Assembly: GCA_021731205.1 (NCBI GenBank)
Contig: JAKFXV010000265.1
Span: forward strand, 1 to 10,417
Source: Nocardioides sp.
GTDB taxonomy: Bacteria; Actinomycetota; Actinomycetes; Propionibacteriales; Nocardioidaceae
DNA: 10,417 nucleotides
Direction: 5' to 3'
The position numbers and the translations under genes are program-made. Under the pieces are notes generated by a model that had not been told where the DNA came from, did no database searches, and saw only the letters and a program-made list of their open reading frames with translations. This document shows positions 1-9,327 of the stretch, piece after piece; within the stretch, counting starts at the first letter, position 1; each line of letters begins with the position of its first letter.

Positions 1-1312
<1,312 letters not shown>

Positions 1313-1317
1313 TGCGG

Positions 1318-1323
1318 CTCCTT
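1318..1323 (-). promoter_or_regulatory. Ribosome binding site of gltA
   Basis: On the minus strand AAGGAG stands 5 nt before the GTG at 1312. It is the strongest Shine-Dalgarno sequence in the window and decides the gltA start. No convincing -35/-10 pair for gltA was found by eye in the rest of the 1313-1493 gap. Confidence 0.75.
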
Positions 1324-1394
1324 GCTCGGATTGCCAGTCGGGCTTCAGGGCGAGGGTATTCGCATCCGTGAGCGTCAGGCGAATCGATCTCGTT

Positions 1395-1424
1395 TTGACC
1401 AGTTCTCGCGGCGCTGCGTATTCT
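1395..1424 (+). promoter_or_regulatory. Probable promoter of the rplM-rpsI(-glmM) operon
   Basis: TTGACC at 1395-1400 is separated by 18 bp from TATTCT at 1419-1424. This matches the housekeeping sigma-factor consensus at 5 of 6 and 4 of 6 positions. It would start transcription near 1431 and give a leader of about 60 nt before the rplM GTG. It stands out because AT-rich hexamers are rare in this GC-rich sequence. Position and spacing are seen; activity is inferred. Confidence 0.55.
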
Positions 1425-1443
1425 TGGACGCTGCGGCGTGTGC

Positions 1444-1458
1444 TCGGCACATGGCCGA
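1444..1458 (+). promoter_or_regulatory. Small hairpin in the rplM leader
   Basis: TCGGC (1444-1448), a 5-nt loop ACATG and GCCGA (1454-1458) form a perfect 5-bp stem in the transcribed leader. It lies about 35 nt before the rplM start and ahead of the GAAGAAGG ribosome-binding region. Ribosomal protein operons are often controlled by binding of their own product to such leaders, so a control role is possible. The stem is short and could be chance. Confidence 0.3.
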
Positions 1459-1493
1459 TCCACCCAGTCAGATTGCGAAGAAGGTAACTCGTC

Positions 1494-1937
1494 GTGCGCA
1501 CGTACAGCCCCAAGCCCGGTGACATCCACCGCAGTTGGCACGTCATCGACGCCGAAGACGTCGTGCTGGGTCGGCTGGCCGTCGAGGCCGCCAACCTGCT
1601 TCGGGGCAAGCACAAGCCGATGTACGCCCCGCACATGGACACCGGCGACTTCGTGATCATCGTCAACGCCGAGAAGGTTGCCCTGTCGGGCAACAAGCGC
1701 ACCGCCAAGATGGCCTACCGCCACTCCGGCTACCCCGGCGGTCTGACCGCCACGCCCATCGGCGTGCTGCTGGAGAAGGACGCCCGCAAGGCGATCGAGA
1801 AGGCCGTGTGGGGCATGCTCCCCAAGAACAAGCTCAGCCGGGGCCAGCTGCGCAAGCTCAAGGTGTACTCCGGTCCGGAGCACCCGCACCAGGCTCAGCA
1901 GGCCGTGCCGTTCGAGATCCACCAGGTCTCCCAGTAG
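1494..1937 (+). CDS. rplM: 50S ribosomal protein L13
   Basis: Early-assembling protein of the large ribosomal subunit that binds 23S rRNA. The 147 residues match the usual bacterial length. The protein opens with [20 protein letters not shown], then [17 protein letters not shown] and YPGGLTATP. The L13 family signature lies at about residues 106-129 ([13 protein letters not shown] through [10 protein letters not shown]). The start is GTG at 1494, with AAGAAGG about 9 nt upstream. No other start keeps the conserved N-terminus. It is first of a ribosomal pair: rpsI follows after 45 bp, the standard bacterial L13-S9 arrangement. Expression probably comes from the TTGACC/TATTCT promoter upstream. 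Confidence 0.98.
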   Translation: MRTYSPKPGDIHRSWHVIDAEDVVLGRLAVEAANLLRGKHKPMYAPHMDTGDFVIIVNAEKVALSGNKRTAKMAYRHSGYPGGLTATPIGVLLEKDARKAIEKAVWGMLPKNKLSRGQLRKLKVYSGPEHPHQAQQAVPFEIHQVSQ

Positions 1938-1982
1938 TCCATCGACGCGCAACAGACATCCGAGAGTGAAGTAAGGAACACC

Positions 1983-2513
1983 GTGGCTGATACGACCAGT
2001 GCCGATCCGAGCGGCGACCTCGCCGCAGAAGAGGTCGAGCCGACCTTCGAGGCCGACGAGCAGGGCATCGCCTACAGCTCCGAGAGCGCGCCCGCCGCCG
2101 ACGCCCCGCTTCGCCCGGCGACCATCGCCAAGGCCGGCGCCACGGGTCGTCGCAAGGAGGCCGTGGCCCGAGTTCGTCTCGTCCCCGGCACCGGACAATG
2201 GCTGGTCAACGGCCGCACGCTGGAGAACTACTTCCCGAACAAGCTGCACCAGCAGGTCGTCAACGAGCCGTTCGTCACCACCGACCTGGTCGGCCGGTTC
2301 GACGTGATCGCCCGCATCCACGGCGGCGGCATTACCGGCCAGGCCGGAGCGCTACGGCTGGGAGTGGCCCGGGCCCTCAACGACGTCGACACCGAAGCCA
2401 ACCGCCCCGCGCTGAAGAAGGCCGGTCTGCTCACCCGCGATGCCCGCGTGATCGAGCGCAAGAAGGCCGGTCTGAAGAAGGCCCGCAAGGCGCCCCAGTT
2501 CAGCAAGCGGTAG
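1983..2513 (+). CDS. rpsI: 30S ribosomal protein S9
   Basis: Small-subunit protein of the 30S head whose C-terminal tail reaches the P-site tRNA. The 176 residues comprise an acidic, Ala/Glu-rich N-terminal extension (about 1-50) and the S9 core from about residue 52. The core contains [17 protein letters not shown], then [19 protein letters not shown] and the basic C-terminus ending KAPQFSKR. The core is of usual size (about 125-130 residues); the acidic extension is common in actinobacteria and absent from E. coli S9. The GTG start at 1983 has AAGGA 5 nt upstream. Downstream, glmM begins within about 17 bp and has no space for its own promoter, so the genes are likely co-transcribed. Confidence 0.98.
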   Translation: MADTTSADPSGDLAAEEVEPTFEADEQGIAYSSESAPAADAPLRPATIAKAGATGRRKEAVARVRLVPGTGQWLVNGRTLENYFPNKLHQQVVNEPFVTTDLVGRFDVIARIHGGGITGQAGALRLGVARALNDVDTEANRPALKKAGLLTRDARVIERKKAGLKKARKAPQFSKR

Positions 2514-2530
2514 TCATTACCGGCAAGAGC

Positions 2531-3868
2531 TTGTTCGGCACGGACGGCGTCCGTGGGCTGGCCAATGGCCAGCTGACCGCCGAACTCGCAGTCGATCTCG
2601 CGGTTGCCGCGGCGCACGTGCTCGCCGATCTCGGCGAGTTCGAAGGCCACCGCCCCGTCGCTGTCGTCGGGCGCGACACCCGGATCTCCGGCCAGTTCCT
2701 GGAGGCCGCAGTCGTGGCCGGCCTCGCCTCCGCCGGAGTGGACGTGCTGTTGCTGGGCGTGTTGCCCACGCCCGGGGTCGCCTACCTCACCGACACCCTC
2801 GGCGCCGACTTGGGCGTCGTACTCTCCGCGTCGCACAACCCGATGCCCGACAACGGGATCAAGTTCCTCGCCCGCGGTGGCAAGAAGATCGATGACGCCG
2901 TCGAGATCGCCATCGAGCGCCGGATGCGGGAGGACTGGGATCGGCCTCTCGGCGCCGGAGTCGGCCGCGTCACGCCGTACGCCGAGGCGCTCGACGACTA
3001 CGCCGCCCACCTGGTCCGCGCGATCGACCATCCCCTCGCCGGGTTGAAGGTCGTGCTGGACTGCGCCAACGGCGCCGCGTTCGAGTCCGGCCCGCGGGCC
3101 CTGGAGGATGCCGGCGCCACGGTGTGGGCGATCCACGCCAACCCCGACGGGCTCAACATCAACGACGGTTGCGGCTCCACCCACCTCGACTCCCTGCGCG
3201 CGACCGTGCTCGAGCACGGCGCCCACGCCGGCTTCGCCCTCGATGGCGACGCAGACCGCTGCCTGGCCGTCGATCACGAGGGCAACGTCGTCGACGGTGA
3301 CCAGATCCTGGCGATCCTCGCCCTCGCGCTCCACGAGACGGGTCGGCTGGCGAAGAACACGGTCGTCGCGACGGTGATGAGCAACCTTGGGTTCGTCCGC
3401 GCCATGCGCAAGGCCGGCGTCGGCGTACGCCAGACCAAGGTCGGCGACCGCTACGTCCTCGAGGCGATGAACATCTCCGGCTACACCCTCGGTGGTGAGC
3501 AGTCGGGGCATGTGATTCTCAGCGAGTACGCCACCACCGGCGACGGCACGCTGACCGCGCTGCACCTGCTCGAGCGGATGGCCACCACGGGACGGTCCTT
3601 GCAGGAGCTGGCCGGCGTGATGACGCGGCTGCCCCAGGTGTTGGTCAACGTGCCTGATGTGGATAAGGAGCGCACCGACCTCGACGGAGTCGTCGCCGCG
3701 GCGGTGGCCGAGGAAGAGGCGCTGCTGGGGGAGTCGGGCCGGGTGCTGCTGCGGCCGTCGGGGACCGAGCCGCTGGTGCGGGTGATGGTCGAAGCCGCCA
3801 CCGCCGAGCAGGCCCGCGAGGTTGCCGAGCGGCTCGCGGGCGTCGTTCGGGCGCGACTGTCGCTCTAG
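2531..3868 (+). CDS. glmM: Phosphoglucosamine mutase
   Basis: Converts glucosamine-6-phosphate to glucosamine-1-phosphate on the route to UDP-GlcNAc, feeding peptidoglycan synthesis. It acts on the product of GlmS, encoded about 1.7 kb downstream. From the TTG at 2531 the protein has 445 residues, the family size. It starts [12 protein letters not shown] and carries the phosphoserine loop [14 protein letters not shown] (Ser101). The Mg-binding loop DGDADR is at 238-243, the sugar-binding loop GGEQSGH at 321-327 and the phosphate-binding [14 protein letters not shown] from 408. The start is uncertain. Relatives begin a few residues before LFGTDG, but here the only codon in that place is ATT at 2516 (giving [11 protein letters not shown]). 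TTG 2531, which replaces the Leu, is the only standard start codon near. Neither has a clear ribosome-binding site, so coupling to rpsI is plausible. Confidence 0.95.
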   Translation: MFGTDGVRGLANGQLTAELAVDLAVAAAHVLADLGEFEGHRPVAVVGRDTRISGQFLEAAVVAGLASAGVDVLLLGVLPTPGVAYLTDTLGADLGVVLSASHNPMPDNGIKFLARGGKKIDDAVEIAIERRMREDWDRPLGAGVGRVTPYAEALDDYAAHLVRAIDHPLAGLKVVLDCANGAAFESGPRALEDAGATVWAIHANPDGLNINDGCGSTHLDSLRATVLEHGAHAGFALDGDADRCLAVDHEGNVVDGDQILAILALALHETGRLAKNTVVATVMSNLGFVRAMRKAGVGVRQTKVGDRYVLEAMNISGYTLGGEQSGHVILSEYATTGDGTLTALHLLERMATTGRSLQELAGVMTRLPQVLVNVPDVDKERTDLDGVVAAAVAEEEALLGESGRVLLRPSGTEPLVRVMVEAATAEQAREVAERLAGVVRARLSL

Positions 3869-3872
3869 CCCG

Positions 3873-4523
3873 TCAGCGGCGTTTGGGCCTGCGCTTGGGG
3901 CGTGGCTTGCGGGCTTGAGGCCGCTGACCTGCGGCTTTCGTGGGAGCGGGCGTCGCGACCGGACGCGGCAGCGGATCGTCGCCCAGGGCGACCTTGCCGA
4001 GGTAGGCCCACACCAGCGCGGGGACGAGGAACCCCAACTCTGCAAGGTCGTCGTCGAGGACGCCGATGCCGCCTTTGAGGACGAGGAGAGCGGCGCCGGA
4101 CAGCGCGGCGAACACCGCCGCCTGCGGATAGCCCGAGCGGGGTTTGGGAAAGCTCAGGCCGACGATCAGGCTGCCCGCGAACGCGAGCACCAGGGACGCC
4201 GTCGCGGGGAGGCCTCCGGTGCCTTGGATCAGGTCGGACAACGCTCCGGCCGCACCGGCGACCGCTCCGATCATGCCGAGCGCGATGCCGAGGTTGCGGC
4301 CGCGCTGCGCGCGAATTGTCACGGCGAGGCTCACCACCGCGCCGCACAGCAGCAGCGATCCAGCGGGTAGTACGCCGGGCAGCCGGTCGCCGGTGGCGAC
4401 CTGAGCGATCGCATGCACCGCGAGCAACACTCCGCCGCCGATCGCGAGCATGCCGGCCTGCCGATAGCGGTCCGGCGAGGTGAGGAACGACGGCTCGGCG
4501 GACGGCGGTCTGGCGGACGACAT
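3873..4523 (-). CDS. Putative membrane protein with six predicted segments and a basic tail
   Basis: I do not recognise this 216-residue protein. Hydrophobic stretches at about 23-44, 49-70, 77-99, 106-125, 133-154 and 161-179 suggest six membrane segments. They are separated by short loops, including a basic RAQRGR loop after the second. After residue 185 comes a Pro/Ala-rich linker and a strongly basic end (RKPRPKRRPKRR), probably cytoplasmic and able to touch nucleic acid, lipid head groups or a partner; that is inference. The ATG lies 9 bp after the coaA stop on the same strand with no Shine-Dalgarno sequence, suggesting translation coupled to coaA. Its TGA sits only 4 bp from the glmM stop. 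The hydrophobic pattern and the fit between neighbours support a real gene, although GC-rich DNA also gives long open frames on the other strand here. Confidence 0.75.
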   Translation of the reverse strand: MSSARPPSAEPSFLTSPDRYRQAGMLAIGGGVLLAVHAIAQVATGDRLPGVLPAGSLLLCGAVVSLAVTIRAQRGRNLGIALGMIGAVAGAAGALSDLIQGTGGLPATASLVLAFAGSLIVGLSFPKPRSGYPQAAVFAALSGAALLVLKGGIGVLDDDLAELGFLVPALVWAYLGKVALGDDPLPRPVATPAPTKAAGQRPQARKPRPKRRPKRR

Positions 4524-4532
4524 GGAGGGAAT

Positions 4533-5540
4533 CTACAGCTTGCGCAGCCGCACGTAGTTCACGGAATGGTCGCGATCCTTGCGCAGGACCAGGGTGGCCC
4601 GGGAGCGCGTCGGCGCGATGTTCTGGATCAGGTTGGGCCCGTTGATGGTGTCCCAGATGCGGCCGGCTTCGGCTACCGCCTCGGCCTCGGACAAGGTGGC
4701 GTACTTCGCGAAGTACGACGCGGGGTTGCGGAAGGCGGTCTCGCGCAGCCGCAGGAACCGGTCGACGTACCACTGACGGATATGCGCGGCGCCGGCGTCG
4801 ACATAGACGGTGAAGTCGAAGAAGTCGCTGACCGCCAGGCCCGAGCGGCCGTCGGCCAGGACCCGCGCAGGCTGCAGCACGTTGAGCCCCTCCACGATCA
4901 CGATGTCGGGCCGACTGATCACCTTGCGCTCACCGACCCGCACGTCGTAGGCCAGGTGGGAGTAGCTCGGCGCCTCGACCTCGTCCTTGCCGGACTTGAT
5001 GTCCACCACGAACTTCAACAACGCGCGCCGGTCGTAGCTCTCCGGGAAGCCCTTGCGTTCCAAGATCCCGCGGCGCTCGAGCTCGGCGTTCGGCAGCAGG
5101 AACCCGTCGGTCGTGATGAGGGCGACGTTGGGGTGCTCGGGCCAGCGGGCCAGCAGCTTCTGCAGCACCCGCGCGGTCGTCGACTTGCCGACGGCGACCG
5201 ACCCCGCCAGCCCGATGACGAACGGCGTCCGGGGCCGATGCGGCTGGGCGAGGAAGTCCCACTGCGCGTTGTTCAGCCGACCGGCCGACTCGACGTACAG
5301 GCTGAGTAGCCGCGACAACGGGAGGTAGACCTGCCGCACCTCGTCGAGGTCCAGCGCATCCCCCAAGCCGCGGAGGTGGCTGATCTCCTCGGCGTTGAGC
5401 GGATCGTGGCTGCCGGGATCAGGCCAGGTCGGGGCCAGCGCCGCCCAGTCGGCGCGGCTCAGCTCGACGTAGGGCGAGGTCTCGGCGCCGGGAGCCGTCG
5501 GGACCTCCCCCTTCGAAACGATCTCGGCGTCGGAAACCAT
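4533..5540 (-). CDS. coaA: Type I pantothenate kinase
   Basis: Phosphorylates pantothenate with ATP, the first and usually controlling step of coenzyme A synthesis, normally inhibited by CoA. Numbered from the ATG at 5540 (335 residues), the P-loop GSVAVGKST lies at 113-121 with Lys119. TTDGFLLPN follows at 143-151 with the likely catalytic Asp145, then YSHLAYDV with His195. After these come [18 protein letters not shown] and the C-terminal [16 protein letters not shown]. This is the CoaA (bacterial type I) fold, not type III CoaX. An ATG at 5549 would add three residues (MRR). I prefer 5540 because AACAAT, a plausible -10 element, would lie 7 nt upstream for a leaderless start, and neither ATG has a ribosome-binding site. 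It is followed at 9 bp by the unknown membrane protein and diverges from glmS. CoA is also the donor used by AcpS nearby. Confidence 0.96.
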   Translation of the reverse strand: MVSDAEIVSKGEVPTAPGAETSPYVELSRADWAALAPTWPDPGSHDPLNAEEISHLRGLGDALDLDEVRQVYLPLSRLLSLYVESAGRLNNAQWDFLAQPHRPRTPFVIGLAGSVAVGKSTTARVLQKLLARWPEHPNVALITTDGFLLPNAELERRGILERKGFPESYDRRALLKFVVDIKSGKDEVEAPSYSHLAYDVRVGERKVISRPDIVIVEGLNVLQPARVLADGRSGLAVSDFFDFTVYVDAGAAHIRQWYVDRFLRLRETAFRNPASYFAKYATLSEAEAVAEAGRIWDTINGPNLIQNIAPTRSRATLVLRKDRDHSVNYVRLRKL

Positions 5541-5547
5541 GCGGCGC

Positions 5548-5553
5548 ATTGTT
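5548..5553 (-). promoter_or_regulatory. Possible -10 element of coaA (leaderless start)
   Basis: On the minus strand AACAAT (4 of 6 to TATAAT) ends 7 nt before the ATG at 5540. That spacing is typical of leaderless actinobacterial transcripts. No good -35 is visible, and the motif is degenerate. Confidence 0.3.
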
Positions 5554-5568
5554 GCAGGGCGTGATCGT

Positions 5569-5574
5569 TAGACT
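5569..5574 (+). promoter_or_regulatory. Probable -10 element of glmS (leaderless start)
   Basis: TAGACT (pattern TANNNT) ends 8 nt before the glmS ATG at 5583. No Shine-Dalgarno sequence lies in the space between. This fits transcription starting at or next to the ATG, as in many actinobacterial genes. The -35 region is weak. Confidence 0.45.
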
Positions 5575-5582
5575 CACCACTT

Positions 5583-7439
5583 ATGTGCGGAATCGTCGGG
5601 TACGTCGGGCCGAGGCAAGCCACCGACGTGATCCTCGAGGGTCTGCGACGTTTGGAATACCGCGGCTACGACTCCGCCGGCATCGCGGTGGTGCACGCAA
5701 CGGAGGCCGGCGGCACGATCTCCAGCGACAAGCGGGCCGGCAAGCTGGCCAACCTGGAGAAGTCGATGGCGACGACTCCGCTGGCCGAGTCCGGGACCGG
5801 CATCGGGCACACCCGCTGGGCCACGCACGGCCCGCCCAACGACCGCAACGCTCACCCGCATCTCGGCTCGACGGGTCGGGTCGCGCTCGTGCACAACGGC
5901 ATCTTGGAGAACTTCGATGCCCTGCGCGTCGAGCTCGAGAGGGCCGGGCACGACCTGATCTCCGACACCGACACCGAGGTGGCGGCGCACCTGCTCGAAC
6001 GCGAACTCACCGCAGGCGCCGATCTGACGACGGCCATGCAGCGCACCTGCAGCCGCCTGCGCGGGGCCTTCACGCTGGTGGCGATCGACGCGCTCGACCC
6101 GAGCCGGGTCGTGGCGGCCCGGCGCAACAGCCCGCTGGTGGTCGGGCTCGGGGACGGCGAGAACTTCCTCGGCTCGGACGTCGCCGCCTTCATCGAGCAC
6201 ACCCGGGAGGCCCTCGAGCTCGGACAGGACCAGGTGGTGACCATCACCGCGGACTCGGTCTCGATCACCGGGTTCGACGGCGCGCCGAGTGAGGGTCGCG
6301 GCTATCACGTCGACTGGGACCTGTCGGCCGCCGAGAAGGACGGTTTCGACTGGTTCATGCGCAAAGAGATCTTCGAACAGCCCCGCGCCGTGGCCGACTC
6401 GCTGCTCGGGCGGCGTACCTCCAGCGGCGCGTTGCACCTCGATGAGATGCGGCTCTCGGAGCAAGAGCTCCGCGATGTCGACAAGATCATCATCGTTGCG
6501 TGCGGGACGGCGTTCTATGCCGGGATGGTGGCGAAGTACGCCATCGAGCACTGGACGCGGGTCCCTGTGGAGGTCGAGCTGGCCTCGGAGTTCCGCTACC
6601 GCGACCCGATCCTGACCTCCGACACCCTGGTGGTCGCGATCAGCCAATCCGGCGAGACCGCCGACACGCTCCAGGCGCTGCGCCACGCGCGCGCTCAGCG
6701 GTCGCGAGTGCTGGCGATCTGCAACACCAACGGCTCCACGATCCCGCGCGAGTCCGACGCGGTGATCTACACCCACGCCGGACCCGAGATCGGCGTCGCC
6801 TCGACCAAGGGCTTCTTGACCCAACTGGTGGCGTGCCTGCTGCTCGCGCTCTATCTCGCACAGGTCAAGGGCACCAGGTACGGCGACGAGGTCACCCAGG
6901 TGCTCGATCAGCTCGAGCAGATGCCCGAGCACATCGAGTCGGTGCTGGCCGCGGCCGACCAGATCTACGAGCTGGCCGCAGCTCACACCGACGCCAAGAC
7001 GGTGCTGTTCTTGGGGCGGCACGCCGGGTATCCGATCGCGCTCGAGGGCGCGCTCAAGCTCAAGGAGATCGCCTACCTCCACGCCGAGGGCTTCGCTGCC
7101 GGCGAGCTCAAGCACGGGCCGATCGCTTTGCTCGAAGAGGGTTTGCCGGTGCTGTGCGTGGTGCCGCCGCGCGATCGCGATCAGTTGCACGACAAGATGC
7201 TCAGCGGCATTCAGGAGGTGCGGGCGCGCGGTGCCCGCACGATCTGCATCGCGGAGGAAGGCGACACCGCGATCGCGCCGTACGCCGATGTGTTGATCTC
7301 GCTACCCAAAGTGCCGGTGCTGCTGCAGCCGTTGGTGGCTGCCATTCCGTTGCAGTTGTTCGCGTGCGAGCTCGCCACCTTGCTCGGGCACGACGTCGAC
7401 CAGCCGCGCAACCTCGCCAAGTCCGTCACCGTCGAGTAG
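5583..7439 (+). CDS. glmS: Glutamine--fructose-6-phosphate aminotransferase (isomerizing)
   Basis: Makes glucosamine-6-phosphate from fructose-6-phosphate, using glutamine as nitrogen source; the committed step towards UDP-GlcNAc. The 618 residues match the family. The N-terminal glutaminase domain starts MCGIVGYVG, with Cys2 as nucleophile once Met is removed. It includes [23 protein letters not shown] and [12 protein letters not shown]. Two SIS sugar-binding domains follow. The first starts near residue 300 with [13 protein letters not shown] and contains [15 protein letters not shown]. The second lies near 475-600 with [19 protein letters not shown] and [15 protein letters not shown]. The C-terminus is NLAKSVTVE. 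The ATG is fixed by Cys2. There is no ribosome-binding site; TAGACT 8 nt upstream suggests a leaderless mRNA. The short upstream gap leaves no room for a glmS ribozyme. It heads the run glmS-acpS-nnr. Confidence 0.98.
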   Translation: MCGIVGYVGPRQATDVILEGLRRLEYRGYDSAGIAVVHATEAGGTISSDKRAGKLANLEKSMATTPLAESGTGIGHTRWATHGPPNDRNAHPHLGSTGRVALVHNGILENFDALRVELERAGHDLISDTDTEVAAHLLERELTAGADLTTAMQRTCSRLRGAFTLVAIDALDPSRVVAARRNSPLVVGLGDGENFLGSDVAAFIEHTREALELGQDQVVTITADSVSITGFDGAPSEGRGYHVDWDLSAAEKDGFDWFMRKEIFEQPRAVADSLLGRRTSSGALHLDEMRLSEQELRDVDKIIIVACGTAFYAGMVAKYAIEHWTRVPVEVELASEFRYRDPILTSDTLVVAISQSGETADTLQALRHARAQRSRVLAICNTNGSTIPRESDAVIYTHAGPEIGVASTKGFLTQLVACLLLALYLAQVKGTRYGDEVTQVLDQLEQMPEHIESVLAAADQIYELAAAHTDAKTVLFLGRHAGYPIALEGALKLKEIAYLHAEGFAAGELKHGPIALLEEGLPVLCVVPPRDRDQLHDKMLSGIQEVRARGARTICIAEEGDTAIAPYADVLISLPKVPVLLQPLVAAIPLQLFACELATLLGHDVDQPRNLAKSVTVE

Positions 7440-7450
7440 CGAGCGCGGCG

Positions 7451-7807
7451 ATGGGGATCGTGGGCGTCGGCATCGACGTGGTCGACATCGAGCGGTTCGG
7501 GGAGGCTCTGGAGCGCACGCCGGGGTTGCGCGAGCGGATCTTCACCCCGTTGGAGGCAGCCAAGTTGTTGCCGTCCCTGGCCGCTCGGTTCGCGGCGAAG
7601 GAGGCGTTGGTCAAGGCGCTCGGCGCCCCAGGCGGGCTCGCCTGGCACGACGCCGAGGTGATCTCGGAGGAGTCGGGGCGGCCGGTGTTCACGCTGCGGG
7701 GGACGGTGAAGGACGCCGCGGCCGCCCTGGGGGTCGCCGAGGTGCACCTGTCGTTGTCGCACGACGCGGGGATCGCCTCCGCCGTGGTGGTGCTGGAGCG
7801 CGCGTGA
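7451..7807 (+). CDS. acpS: Holo-[acyl-carrier-protein] synthase
   Basis: Transfers the 4'-phosphopantetheine arm of CoA to a serine of acyl carrier protein, activating it for fatty acid synthesis. The 118 residues contain the family N-terminus [12 protein letters not shown], with the Mg-binding Asp9. They also contain RIFTPLEA, the second metal and substrate motif [14 protein letters not shown], and [15 protein letters not shown] near the end. It is slightly short for AcpS (usually about 120-130), because the stretch between FTPLE and [10 protein letters not shown] is compact. The ATG lies 11 bp after the glmS stop with only a weak GAGCG upstream. The stop overlaps the nnr start by 4 bp (GTGA), so acpS and nnr are translationally coupled. 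Its substrate pathway begins with CoaA, encoded on the other side of glmS. Confidence 0.96.
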   Translation: MGIVGVGIDVVDIERFGEALERTPGLRERIFTPLEAAKLLPSLAARFAAKEALVKALGAPGGLAWHDAEVISEESGRPVFTLRGTVKDAAAALGVAEVHLSLSHDAGIASAVVVLERA

Positions 7808-9222
7808 GGACGGCGTACACCGCAGCCCAGGTCCGCGCCGCGGAGGGTCCGCTGCTGGCTGCGCTTGCTGCGGCCGGACAGCCGGATGTGCTGATGCAAC
7901 GGGCGGCGTACGCCCTGGCTGCCGCAGTGGTCGGCTACTTGGGCTCGGCGTACGGCCGGCGAGTGCGGCTGCTCGTGGGATCGGGCAACAACGGCGGCGA
8001 CGCGTTGTACGCCGGCGCATATCTCCTGCGGCGGGGCGTGCGGGTCGACGCGGTGCTGGTGGCCGACGACGCACATCCCGGTGCGCTGGACGCGTTTCGG
8101 GGAGCCGGCGGGCGGCTTCGGCCTCTGGGGTCCCCGCCCGTGCGGGTGGATCAAGCGCCCGAGGTCGTGGTGGACGGGATGGTGGGGATCGGAGGCCGCG
8201 GCGGGCTCCGGCCGGCAGCCTTGGCCGCTGTGGAGGAGTGCGCGGGGATCCCCGTGGTCGCGGTCGACGTGCCGAGTGGTGTCGAGGTCGACTCCGGCGA
8301 GGTGACGGGTCCGCACGTGACGGCGGCGCTGACGGTCAGTTTCGGGTGCCTCAAGGTCGCCCATCTGATGGATCCCGGGGCGCGCGCCTGCGGGAGTGTC
8401 GAGGTGGTCGACCTCGGACTCTCCATGGCGGCTCCGGTCGCGGTCGCGCTCCAGGCGCCCGACGTGGCGCGGCTGCTGCCGGGGGTCGACGACAACGACC
8501 ACAAGTACTCCCGTGGTGTGGTGGGGGTGCGCACCGGCTCTTCGGCGTACCCGGGGGCGGCGGTGCTCTCGGTGGCCGGGGCGGCGTGTGGTCTGGCCGG
8601 CATGGTGCGCTACGACGGCACCGCCGCCGACGTCGTACGACTGGCGCATCCGGAGGTGGTGCTCGGCGCCGGGCAGGTGCAGGCGTGGGTTGTGGGGTCG
8701 GGCGGTGGCGCGGACACGGAGGCAGCTTTGAAGTCGAGCCTCGCGGATGGGTGTCCGGTCGTGGTGGATGCGGAGGCGCTGGTGCCGTTCGTGCACCACC
8801 GGGCGAGTTGGCCGGACGCCGAGGTGGTGTTGACGCCGCATGCTGGCGAGTTGGCGCGGATGTTGGAGGTCGAACGGGAGCTGATCGAGGCCCGGCCGTT
8901 GCACTACGCCCGTTCGGCTGCCGAACGTTTCGCCTCGGTGGTTCTGCTGAAGGGGCGCCGGAGCATCGTCGCGGAGCCCGGATCGGTGCGGGTCGCGGTC
9001 AACACCACCGGGGTGCCCTGGTTGGCCACGGCCGGCTCGGGCGACGTGCTGGCCGGGGTGATCGGCGCCCTGGCCGCTGGCGGGCTCCGGCCCTTCGACG
9101 CAGCCGCGGTCGGAGCATGGCTGCACGGCTCAGCCGGCACCCTGGCCTCCGCCGGCCGTCCCTTGGTCGCTCGCCGGGTCGCCGAGCTGCTGCCCGAGGC
9201 CGTCCGCCACGTCGGTCTCTGA
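7804..9222 (+). CDS. nnr: Bifunctional NAD(P)H-hydrate repair enzyme (epimerase and ADP-dependent dehydratase)
   Basis: Repairs hydrated NADH and NADPH (NAD(P)HX): the N-terminal YjeF-type domain epimerises the R form to the S form and the C-terminal ribokinase-like domain dehydrates it at the cost of ADP. The 472 residues fit the fused bacterial enzyme. In the first half are [13 protein letters not shown] (from about residue 59, Asp66), [16 protein letters not shown] and [16 protein letters not shown]. In the second half are [10 protein letters not shown] (from 233), [24 protein letters not shown] and [15 protein letters not shown], whose Asp414 is the presumed catalytic residue, followed by [13 protein letters not shown]. 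The GTG start overlaps the acpS stop in GTGA, a normal coupled start. The pair acpS-nnr just before alr is common in actinobacteria and says little about function beyond housekeeping. Confidence 0.96.
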   Translation: MRTAYTAAQVRAAEGPLLAALAAAGQPDVLMQRAAYALAAAVVGYLGSAYGRRVRLLVGSGNNGGDALYAGAYLLRRGVRVDAVLVADDAHPGALDAFRGAGGRLRPLGSPPVRVDQAPEVVVDGMVGIGGRGGLRPAALAAVEECAGIPVVAVDVPSGVEVDSGEVTGPHVTAALTVSFGCLKVAHLMDPGARACGSVEVVDLGLSMAAPVAVALQAPDVARLLPGVDDNDHKYSRGVVGVRTGSSAYPGAAVLSVAGAACGLAGMVRYDGTAADVVRLAHPEVVLGAGQVQAWVVGSGGGADTEAALKSSLADGCPVVVDAEALVPFVHHRASWPDAEVVLTPHAGELARMLEVERELIEARPLHYARSAAERFASVVLLKGRRSIVAEPGSVRVAVNTTGVPWLATAGSGDVLAGVIGALAAGGLRPFDAAAVGAWLHGSAGTLASAGRPLVARRVAELLPEAVRHVGL

Positions 9223-9290
9223 CCCCTCGCCCCTCGCGCGGCGGGTCGGCGGCCCTCCCGTCGGGACGAGCGCTCAACTGTGGTCGCCCA

Positions 9291-9311
9291 GCGCTCGATG
9301 AGCGGGAGCGC
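9291..9311. repeat. Inverted GAGCGC repeats upstream of alr
   Basis: The 105-bp gap between nnr and alr holds GCGCTC (9291-9296) and its exact complement GAGCGC (9306-9311) around a 9-nt loop. An alternative stem is CGCTC/GAGCG (9292-9296 with 9300-9304). An extra palindrome GAGCGCTC lies at 9268-9275. No T-run follows, so a classical terminator for nnr is not supported. It may be an operator-like site before alr or simple GC-rich chance. Confidence 0.3.
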
Positions 9312-9315
9312 CTGA

Positions 9316-9321
9316 GACACT
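9316..9321 (+). promoter_or_regulatory. Possible -10 element of alr (leaderless start)
   Basis: GACACT ends 6 nt before the alr ATG and there is no ribosome-binding site at proper distance, so a leaderless transcript is possible. The hexamer matches the consensus at only 3 of 6 positions and no -35 is evident. Confidence 0.25.
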
Positions 9322-9327
9322 AGGCGC

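Noticed and set aside
2198..2530. Upstream extension of the glmM frame through rpsI from an ATG at 2198
   Set aside because: It would overlap rpsI by about 315 bp and add about 110 residues unlike any GlmM. The family begins a few residues before FGTDGVRG.
2228..4045. A 605-codon open frame on the minus strand opposite glmM
   Set aside because: It mirrors the GC-rich third positions of glmM, has low-complexity Arg/Gly/Asp/Val-rich composition and no recognisable motif. glmM on the plus strand is certain.
5541..5582. A glmS ribozyme or riboswitch before glmS
   Set aside because: The gap is far too short and holds no such fold; the ribozyme is a feature of Firmicutes-type glmS leaders.
5574..7190. 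A 538-codon open frame on the minus strand opposite glmS
   Set aside because: Same shadow effect; its translation shows no family motif and it overlaps the unambiguous glmS gene entirely.
6500..7450. Upstream extension of the acpS frame into glmS
   Set aside because: The frame is open for long but only the part from the ATG at 7451 resembles AcpS; the rest is an Arg/Ala-rich shadow of glmS.
7426..9126. A 566-codon open frame on the minus strand opposite acpS and nnr
   Set aside because: His/Arg/Pro-rich translation without domain signals, antisense to two well-identified genes.
9223..9290. Intrinsic terminator after nnr
   Set aside because: TCCC/GGGA at 9256-9266 can pair but the stem is only 4 bp and no T-run follows, so it does not meet the usual pattern.
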